A stretch of 64,000 nucleotides of DNA. Origin: Fragilariopsis cylindrus CCMP1102 (Eukaryota > Bacillariophyta > Bacillariophyceae > Bacillariales > Bacillariaceae). The DNA lies in contig FMBT01000332.1 in assembly GCA_900095095.1 (NCBI GenBank), forward strand, positions 1 to 64,000, written 5' to 3'. The stretch's first letter is position 1. Every line of letters starts with the position of its first letter. The notes under the pieces are model-generated. The model was not told the DNA's origin and searched no databases. It worked only from the letters and a program-made list of their open reading frames with translations. Positions 56,101 to 64,000 of the stretch are shown piece by piece. The translations under genes and the position numbers were made by a program.

Positions 56101-59100
56101 CGCTTGGATCCGCACTAGGATCAGAACTAGGAACCTCACTGGGAGCAAGGCTAGGGGCAGCGCTCGGATCAAGACTTGGGATGGAACTGGGTGCAGCACT
56201 TGGCAATACACTTGGTTCCAAACTGGGCAAGCTACTTGGTGAAAGACTGGGACCTGCGCTTGGGTCAAGACTTGGAGCAGAACTGGGGTCAAGACTTGGA
56301 GCAGAACTAGGACCACCACTTGGAAGACCGCTCGGATCAGAACTAGGACCACCACTTGGAACTACACTTGGAAGACCGCTCGGATCAGAACTAGGACCAC
56401 CACTTGGAACTACACTTGGAAGAGAGCTGGGCAAATTACTTGGCTCCCCGCTCGGATTAGCACTCGGAATGGCACTCGGAATGGAACTTGGAATGGAGCT
56501 GGGGTCCAAACTAGGGACAGAACTCGGTGCACCACTCGGATCAGAGCTAGGTGAAAGACTAGGAACAGAACTTGGTGAAAGACTGGGACCTGCACTTGGG
56601 TCAAGACTTGGAACAGAACTCGGAAGAGAACTTGGTGAAAGACTGGGCCGAAGCTGGTCTGGAACTAGGAGCAGTACTTGGGCCAGCCTTGGGACAGAAC
56701 TCGGTGCGCGCTCGGATCCAGACTAGGAGCAGAGCTAGGAGAAGCACTCGGATCAACACTCGGTGCTGCGCTTGGATCTGCACTAGGATCAGAACTAGGA
56801 ACCTCACTGGGAGCAAGGCTAGGGGCAGCGCTCGGATCAAGACTTGGGATGGAACTGGGTGCAGCACTTGGCAATACACTTGGTTCCAAACTGGGCAAGC
56901 TACTTGGTGAAAGACTGGGACCTGCGCTTGGGTCAAGACTTGGAGCAGAACTGGGGTCAAGACTTGGAGCAGAACTAGGACCACCACTTGGAAGACCGCT
57001 CGGATCAGAACTAGGACCACCACTTGGAACTACACTTGGAAGACCGCTCGGATCAGAACTAGGACCACCACTTGGAACTACACTTGGAAGAGAGCTGGGC
57101 AAATTACTTGGCTCCCCGCTGGATTAGCACTCGGAATGGCACTCGGAATGGAACTTGGAATGGAGCTGGGGTCCAAACTAGGGACAGAACTCGGTGCACC
57201 ACTCGGATCAGAGCTAGGTGAAAGACTAGGAACAGAACTTGGTGAAAGACTGGGACCTGCACTTGGGTCAAGACTTGGAACAGAACTCGGAAGAGAACTT
57301 GGTGAAAGACTGGGCCCGAAGCTCGGTCTGGAACTAGGAGCAGTACTTGGGCCAGCACTTGGGACAGAACTCGGTGCGCGCTCGGATCCAGACTAGGAGC
57401 AGAGCTAGGAGAAGCACTCGGATCAACACTCGGTGCTGCGCTTGGATCTGCACTAGGATCAGAACTAGGAACCTCACTGGGAGCAAGGCTAGGGGCAGCG
57501 CTCGGATCAAGACTTGGGATGGAACTGGGTGCAGCACTTGGCAATACACTTGGTTCCAAACTGGGCAAGCTACTTGGTGAAAGACTGGGACCTGCGCTTG
57601 GGTCAAGACTTGGAGCAGAACTGGGGTCAAGACTTGGAGCAGAACTAGGACCACCACTTGGAAGACCGCTCGGATCAGAACTAGGACCACCACTTGGAAC
57701 TACACTTGGAAGACCGCTCGGATCAGAACTAGGACCACCACTTGGAACTACACTTGGAAGAGAGCTGGGCAAATTACTTGGCTCCCCGCTCGGATTAGCA
57801 CTCGGAATGGCACTCGGAATGGAACTTGGAATGGAGCTGGGGTCCAAACTAGGGACAGAACTCGGTGCACCACTCGGATCAGAGCTAGGTGAAAGACTAG
57901 GAACAGAACTTGGTGAAAGACTGGGACCTGCACTTGGGTCAAGACTTGGAACAGAACTCGGAAGAGAACTTGGTGAAAGACTGGGCCCGAAGCTCGGTCT
58001 GGAACTAGGAGCAGTACTTGGGCCAGCACTTGGGACAGAACTCGGTGCGTCGCTCGGATCCAGACTAGGAGCAGAGCTAGGAGAAGCACTCGGATCAACA
58101 CTCGGTGCTGCGCTTGGATCCGCACTAGGATCAGAACTAGGAACCTCACTGGGAGCAAGGCTAGGGGCAGCGCTCGGATCAAGACTTGGGATGGAACTGG
58201 GTGCAGCACTTGGCAATACACTTGGTTCCAAACTGGGCAAGCTACTTGGTGAAAGACTGGGACCTGCGCTTGGGTCAAGACTTGGAGCAGAACTGGGGTC
58301 AAGACTTGGAGCAGAACTAGGACCACCACTTGGAAGACCGCTCGGATCAGAACTAGGACCACCACTTGGAACTACACTTGGAAGACCGCTCGGATCAGAA
58401 CTAGGACCACCACTTGGAACTACACTTGGAAGAGAGCTGGGCAAATTACTTGGCTCCCCGCTCGGATTAGCACTCGGAATGGCACTCGGAATGGAACTTG
58501 GAATGGAGCTGGGGTCCAAACTAGGGACAGAACTCGGTGCACCACTCGGATCAGAGCTAGGTGAAAGACTAGGAACAGAACTTGGTGAAAGACTGGGACC
58601 TGCACTTGGGTCAAGACTTGGAACAGAACTCGGAAGAGAACTTGGTGAAAGACTGGGCCCGAAGCTTGGTCTGGAACTAGGAGCAGTACTTGGGCCAGCA
58701 CTTGGGACAGAACTCGGTGCGTCGCTCGGATCCAGACTAGGAGCAGAGCTAGGAGAAGCACTCGGATCAACACTCGGTGCTGCGCTTGGATCCGCACTAG
58801 GATCAGAACTAGGAACCTCACTGGGAGCAAGGCTAGGGGCAGCGCTCGGATCAAGACTTGGGATGGAACTGGGTGCAGCACTTGGCAATACACTTGGTTC
58901 CAAACTGGGCAAGCTACTTGGTGAAAGACTGGGACCTGCGCTTGGGTCAAGACTTGGAGCAGAACTGGGGTCAAGACTTGGAGCAGAACTAGGACCACCA
59001 CTTGGAAGACCGCTCGGATCAGAACTAGGACCACCACTTGGAACTACACTTGGAAGACCGCTCGGATCAGAACTAGGACCACCACTTGGAACTACACTTG

Positions 59101-62100
59101 GAAGAGAGCTGGGCAAATTACTTGGCTCCCCGCTCGGATTAGCACTCGGAATGGCACTCGGAATGGAACTTGGAATGGAGCTGGGGTCCAAACTAGGGAC
59201 AGAACTCGGTGCACCACTCGGATCAGAGCTAGGTGAAAGACTAGGAACAGAACTTGGTGAAAGACTGGGACCTGCACTTGGGTCAAGACTTGGAACAGAA
59301 CTCGGAAGAGAACTTGGTGAAAGACTGGGCCCGAAGCTTGGTCTGGAACTAGGAGCAGTACTTGGGCCAGCACTTGGGACAGAACTCGGTGCGTCGCTCG
59401 GATCCAGACTAGGAGCAGAGCTAGGAGAAGCACTCGGATCAACACTCGGTGCTGCGCTTGGATCCGCACTAGGATCAGAACTAGGAACCTCACTGGGAGC
59501 AAGGCTAGGGGCAGCGCTCGGATCAAGACTTGGGATGGAACTGGGTGCAGCACTTGGCAATACACTTGGTTCCAAACTGGGCAAGCTACTTGGTGAAAGA
59601 CTGGGACCTGCGCTTGGGTCAAGACTTGGAGCAGAACTGGGGTCAAGACTTGGAGCAGAACTAGGACCACCACTTGGAAGACCGCTCGGATCAGAACTAG
59701 GACCACCACTTGGAACTACACTTGGAAGACCGCTCGGATCAGAACTAGGACCACCACTTGGAACTACACTTGGAAGAGAGCTGGGCAAATTACTTGGCTC
59801 CCCGCTCGGATTAGCACTCGGAATGGCACTCGGAATGGAACTTGGAATGGAGCTGGGGTCCAAACTAGGGACAGAACTCGGTGCACCACTCGGATCAGAG
59901 CTAGGTGAAAGACTAGGAACAGAACTTGGTGAAAGACTGGGACCTGCACTTGGGTCAAGACTTGGAACAGAACTCGGAAGAGAACTTGGTGAAAGACTGG
60001 GCCCGAAGCTTGGTCTGGAACTAGGAGCAGTACTTGGGCCAGCACTTGGGACAGAACTCGGTGCGTCGCTCGGATCCAGACTAGGAGCAGAGCTAGGAGA
60101 AGCACTCGGATCAACACTCGGTGCTGCGCTTGGATCCGCACTAGGATCAGAACTAGGAACCTCACTGGGAGCAAGGCTAGGGGCAGCGCTCGGATCAAGA
60201 CTTGGGATGGAACTGGGTGCAGCACTTGGCAATACACTTGGTTCCAAACTGGGCAAGCTACTTGGTGAAAGACTGGGACCTGCGCTTGGGTCAAGACTTG
60301 GAGCAGAACTGGGGTCAAGACTTGGAGCAGAACTAGGACCACCACTTGGAAGACCGCTCGGATCAGAACTAGGACCACCACTTGGAACTACACTTGGAAG
60401 ACCGCTCGGATCAGAACTAGGACCACCACTTGGAACTACACTTGGAAGAGAGCTGGGCAAATTACTTGGCTCCCCGCTCGGATTAGCACTCGGAATGGCA
60501 CTCGGAATGGAACTTGGAATGGAGCTGGGGTCCAAACTAGGGACAGAACTCGGTGCACCACTCGGATCAGAGCTAGGTGAAAGACTAGGAACAGAACTTG
60601 GTGAAAGACTGGGACCTGCACTTGGGTCAAGACTTGGAACAGAACTCGGAAGAGAACTTGGTGAAAGACTGGGCCCGAAGCTTGGTCTGGAACTAGGAGC
60701 AGTACTTGGGCCAGCACTTGGGACAGAACTCGGTGCGCCGCTCGGATCCAGACTAGGAGCAGAGCTAGGAGAAGCACTCGGATCAACACTCGGTGCTGCG
60801 CTTGGATCCGCACTAGGATCAGAACTAGGAACCTCACTGGGAGCAAGGCTAGGGGCAGCGCTCGGATCAAGACTTGGGATGGAACTGGGTGCAGCACTTG
60901 GCAATACACTTGGTTCCAAACTGGGCAAGCTACTTGGTGAAAGACTGGGACCTGCGCTTGGGTCAAGACTTGGAGCAGAACTGGGGTCAAGACTTGGAGC
61001 AGAACTAGGACCACCACTTGGAAGACCGCTCGGATCAGAACTAGGACCACCACTTGGAACTACACTTGGAAGACCGCTCGGATCAGAACTAGGACCACCA
61101 CTTGGAACTACACTTGGAAGAGAGCTGGGCAAATTACTTGGCTCCCCGCTCGGATTAGCACTCGGAATGGCACTCGGAATGGAACTTGGAATGGAGCTGG
61201 GGTCCAAACTAGGGACAGAACTCGGTGCACCACTCGGATCAGAGCTAGGTGAAAGACTAGGAACAGAACTTGGTGAAAGACTGGGACCTGCACTTGGGTC
61301 AAGACTTGGAACAGAACTCGGAAGAGAACTTGGTGAAAGACTGGGCCCGAAGCTTGGTCTGGAACTAGGAGCAGTACTTGGGCCAGCACTTGGGACAGAA
61401 CTCGGTGCGCCGCTCGGATCCAGACTAGGAGCAGAGCTAGGAGAAGCACTCGGATCAACACTCGGTGCTGCGCTTGGATCCGCACTAGGATCAGAACTAG
61501 GAACCTCACTGGGAGCAAGGCTAGGGGCAGCGCTCGGATCAAGACTTGGGATGGAACTGGGTGCAGCACTTGGCAATACACTTGGTTCCAAACTGGGCAA
61601 GCTACTTGGTGAAAGACTGGGACCTGCGCTTGGGTCAAGACTTGGAGCAGAACTGGGGTCAAGACTTGGAGCAGAACTAGGACCACCACTTGGAAGACCG
61701 CTCGGATCAGAACTAGGACCACCACTTGGAACTACACTTGGAAGACCGCTCGGATCAGAACTAGGACCACCACTTGGAACTACACTTGGAAGAGAGCTGG
61801 GCAAATTACTTGGCTCCCCGCTCGGATTAGCACTCGGAATGGCACTCGGAATGGAACTTGGAATGGAGCTGGGGTCCAAACTAGGGACAGAACTCGGTGC
61901 ACCACTCGGATCAGAGCTAGGTGAAAGACTAGGAACAGAACTTGGTGAAAGACTGGGACCTGCACTTGGGTCAAGACTTGGAACAGAACTCGGAAGAGAA
62001 CTTGGTGAAAGACTGGGCCCGAAGCTTGGTCTGGAACTAGGAGCAGTACTTGGGCCAGCACTTGGGACAGAACTCGGTGCGCCGCTCGGATCCAGACTAG

Positions 62101-64000
62101 GAGCAGAGCTAGGAGAAGCACTCGGATCAACACTCGGTGCTGCGCTTGGATCCGCACTAGGATCAGAACTAGGAACCTCACTGGGAGCAAGGCTAGGGGC
62201 AGCGCTCGGATCAAGACTTGGGATGGAACTGGGTGCAGCACTTGGCAATACACTTGGTTCCAAACTGGGCAAGCTACTTGGTGAAAGACTGGGACCTGCG
62301 CTTGGGTCAAGACTTGGAGCAGAACTGGGGTCAAGACTTGGAGCAGAACTAGGACCACCACTTGGAAGACCGCTCGGATCAGAACTAGGACCACCACTTG
62401 GAACTACACTTGGAAGACCGCTCGGATCAGAACTAGGACCACCACTTGGAACTACACTTGGAAGAGAGCTGGGCAAATTACTTGGCTCCCCGCTCGGATT
62501 AGCACTCGGAATGGCACTCGGAATGGAACTTGGAATGGAGCTGGGGTCCAAACTAGGGACAGAACTCGGTGCACCACTCGGATCAGAGCTAGGTGAAAGA
62601 CTAGGAACAGAACTTGGTGAAAGACTGGGACCTGCACTTGGGTCAAGACTTGGAACAGAACTCGGAAGAGAACTTGGTGAAAGACTGGGCCCGAAGCTCG
62701 GTCTGGAACTAGGAGCAGTACTTGGGCCAGCACTTGGGACAGAACTCGGGTGCGTCGCTCGGATCCAGACTAGGAGCAGAGCTAGGAGAAGCACTCGGAT
62801 CAACACTCGGTGCTGCGCTTGGATCGCACTAGGATCAGAACTAGGAACCTCACTGGGAGCAAGGCTAGGGGCAGCGCTCGGATCAAGACTTGGGATGGAA
62901 CTGGGTGCAGCACTTGGCAATACACTTGGTTCCAAACTGGGCAAGCTACTTGGTGAAAGACTGGGACCTGCGCTTGGGTCAAGACTTGGAGCAGAACTGG
63001 GGTCAAGACTTGGAGCAGAACTAGGACCACCACTTGGAAGACCGCTCGGATCAGAACTAGGACCACCACTTGGAACTACACTTGGAAGACCGCTCGGATC
63101 AGAACTAGGACCACCACTTGGAACTACACTTGGAAGAGAGCTGGGCAAATTACTTGGCTCCCCGCTCGGATTAGCACTCGGAATGGCACTCGGAATGGAA
63201 CTTGGAATGGAGCTGGGGTCCAAACTAGGGACAGAACTCGGTGCACCACTCGGATCAGAGCTAGGTGAAAGACTAGGAACAGAACTTGGTGAAAGACTGG
63301 GACCTGCACTTGGGTCAAGACTTGGAACAGAACTCGGAAGAGAACTTGGTGAAAGACTGGGCCCGAAGCTCGGTCTGGAACTAGGAGCAGTACTTGGGCC
63401 AGCACTTGGGACAGAACTCGGTGCGTCGCTCGGATCCAGACTAGGAGCAGAGCTAGGAGAAGCACTCGGATCAACACTCGGTGCTGCGCTTGGATCTGCA
63501 CTAGGATCAGAACTAGGAACCTCACTGGGAGCAAGGCTAGGGGCAGCGCTCGGATCAAGACTTGGGATGGAACTGGGTGCAGCACTTGGCAATACACTTG
63601 GTTCCAAACTGGGCAAGCTACTTGGTGAAAGACTGGGACCTGCGCTTGGGTCAAGACTTGGAGCAGAACTGGGGTCAAGACTTGGAGCAGAACTAGGACC
63701 ACCACTTGGAAGACCGCTCGGATCAGAACTAGGACCACCACTTGGAACTACACTTGGAAGACCGCTCGGATCAGAACTAGGACCACCACTTGGAACTACA
63801 CTTGGAAGAGAGCTGGGCAAATTACTTGGCTCCCCGCTCGGATTAGCACTCGGAATGGCACTCGGAATGGAACTTGGAATGGAGCTGGGGTCCAAACTAG
63901 GGACAGAACTCGGTGCACCACTCGGATCAGAGCTAGGTGAAAGACTAGGAACAGAACTTGGTGAAAGACTGGGACCTGCACTTGGGTCAAGACTTGGAAC
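48886..64000 (-). CDS. Giant modular extracellular repeat protein, 5' partial, multiple frameshifts
   Basis: A leftward coding region of more than 15 kb that enters from beyond the right edge. From N to C its modules are: a PSxx tandem array (64000 to ~55206), an Ala/Thr-rich domain bounded by cysteines (~55200-54045), a PSxx linker, a Cys-rich IGAxSC module (A), linker, module B, linker, module C, a PSxx block (~50440-50104) and a second Ala/Thr domain ending at the stop 48886. Long open stretches (2263, 939, 744 and 651 codons) are separated by single-base indels at about 56650-57380, 53868, 51795, 51197, 50962 and 50888. Each is visible by comparison with a sister copy. Modularity, cysteine content and PSxx repeats are typical of diatom wall or adhesive proteins. 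No membrane segment is visible. It might be two adjacent genes rather than one. Function is unknown. Confidence 0.6.
50445..51335 (-). repeat. Cys-rich IGAxSC module, copy C
   Basis: About 300 residues of 18-21-residue turns, each with the core IGAxSCxGxxAC. It aligns base for base with copies A and B. Three one-base deletions (near 50888, 50962 and 51197) relative to those copies break its frame locally, and together they restore it. Confidence 0.75.
51530..52440 (-). repeat. Cys-rich IGAxSC module, copy B
   Basis: Nearly identical to copy A, offset by 1232 bp. Turns such as ASIGASSCLGENACQH and AAIGAGACLGESACIG repeat through it. One deleted base near 51795 (cgccgtac versus cgccagtac) shifts the frame. 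Confidence 0.8.
52770..53670 (-). repeat. Cys-rich IGAxSC module, copy A
   Basis: The intact version of the module. It begins VLVCNSVGVATIGVSACGVD, continues with about twelve paired-Cys turns, and ends CNEPCDGTIQEDTPAEAAIF then CPSRFTET. A PSxx linker with SPSxSP and GGPSYMPSASPSGG follows in each copy. Confidence 0.8.
54045..55200 (-). other. Ala/Thr-alternating domain, copy 2
   Basis: About 385 residues. It opens with a Cys cluster (IATCGVACSTCTSSPGTVLL) and closes with an EECVTATEEATATVTA segment, like copy 1. The two copies are diverged at the sequence level but keep Cys positions and the ATATAT strand pattern, unlike the near-identical Cys modules. Confidence 0.6.
55206..64000 (-). repeat. 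672-bp coding tandem array (about 13 copies) of PSxx repeats
   Basis: The marker ggtgaaagactagg recurs at 55206, 55878 and so on. A second marker (gagagctgggcaaattactt) recurs at an exact 672-bp period from about 55750 to 63800. Between 56410 and 57748 the spacing falls 6 bp short. Six single-base deletions found by eye (near 56650, 56655, 56694, 56708, 57119, 57379) account for this. Each unit is 56 tetrapeptides Pro-Ser-x-x (672 = 56 x 12 bp), for example PSSIPSAIPSANPSGEPSNL. Copies differ at only a few sites. The array continues past the right edge. Confidence 0.92.

Noticed and set aside
54126-56726. Plus-strand 866-codon open frame rich in Val/Ala and Gly/Leu
   Set aside because: It is the antisense of the Ala/Thr domain and PSxx array. 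Such repeats lack stops in several frames. The minus frame has Cys modules and PSxx logic.
57748-63990. Repeated 205-codon minus frames (VVLVLIRAVFQ type) in every unit
   Set aside because: They recur with the 672-bp unit as an alternative frame of the PSxx array, and each is closed by a stop at the same unit position.
55206-64000. CRISPR-like or centromeric satellite interpretation of the array
   Set aside because: There is no spacer structure, and the unit is 56 codon-phase PSxx repeats with third-base variation. A coding origin fits better.

Overview
The window is nuclear DNA of a diatom-like stramenopile alga. The evidence is short GT-AG introns, preproteins with diatom-type plastid or lumen targeting, secreted proteins built on Pro-Ser-x-x or APT/SAP repeats, helicase-associated (HA) repeats without a helicase, and AT-rich spacers full of trinucleotide runs. 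No bacterial operon, CRISPR array or complete viral gene is visible. The species cannot be named from sequence alone.

Layout. 1-1.9 kb: a Lys-rich coiled-coil gene with a fresh 165-bp tandem duplication, then decayed coding sequence. 2.5-9 kb: a multi-pass membrane protein, a membrane-anchored SET protein and a secreted Cys/APT protein. 9.4-16 kb: a PAPS sulfotransferase, an HA-repeat protein and a KDM5-like JmjN/JmjC/C5HC2 histone demethylase, whose three exons join in phase. 16.4-24.2 kb: a FAXC/metaxin-like GST-fold protein, a frameshifted TLDc gene, a thylakoid-lumen protein, two small genes and a Cys-rich tandem-repeat gene. 24.9-35.2 kb: a plastid methyltransferase-like protein, a broken secreted coiled-coil gene, a Golgi-type kinase-fold protein, a small hypothetical gene, a YadA-head-like secreted protein and a tetraspan membrane protein. 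35.9-37.2 kb: a non-autonomous hAT-like transposon with 15-bp inverted ends and a perfect 8-bp target duplication, ending 76 bp before the start codon of a 2-oxoglutarate oxygenase. 39-47 kb: a second sulfotransferase, ERO1 and a second membrane-anchored SET protein, with a 2.9-kb gene-poor spacer between the last two.

48.5-64 kb (minus strand, running off the right edge): what looks like one giant modular extracellular protein. From N to C it has at least 13 tandem copies of a 672-bp (224-residue, 56 x PSxx) unit, an Ala/Thr-alternating domain, three near-identical Cys-rich IGAxSCxG modules separated by PSxx linkers, another PSxx block, and a second Ala/Thr domain.

Many genes serve the secretory pathway or cell surface: two Golgi sulfotransferases, a lumenal kinase-like protein, ERO1 for disulfide formation and several Cys-rich secreted proteins. 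This co-occurrence is an observation, not proof of a functional cluster. Many reading frames are interrupted by single-base indels, often in homopolymers, so assembly error and pseudogenisation cannot be separated here.
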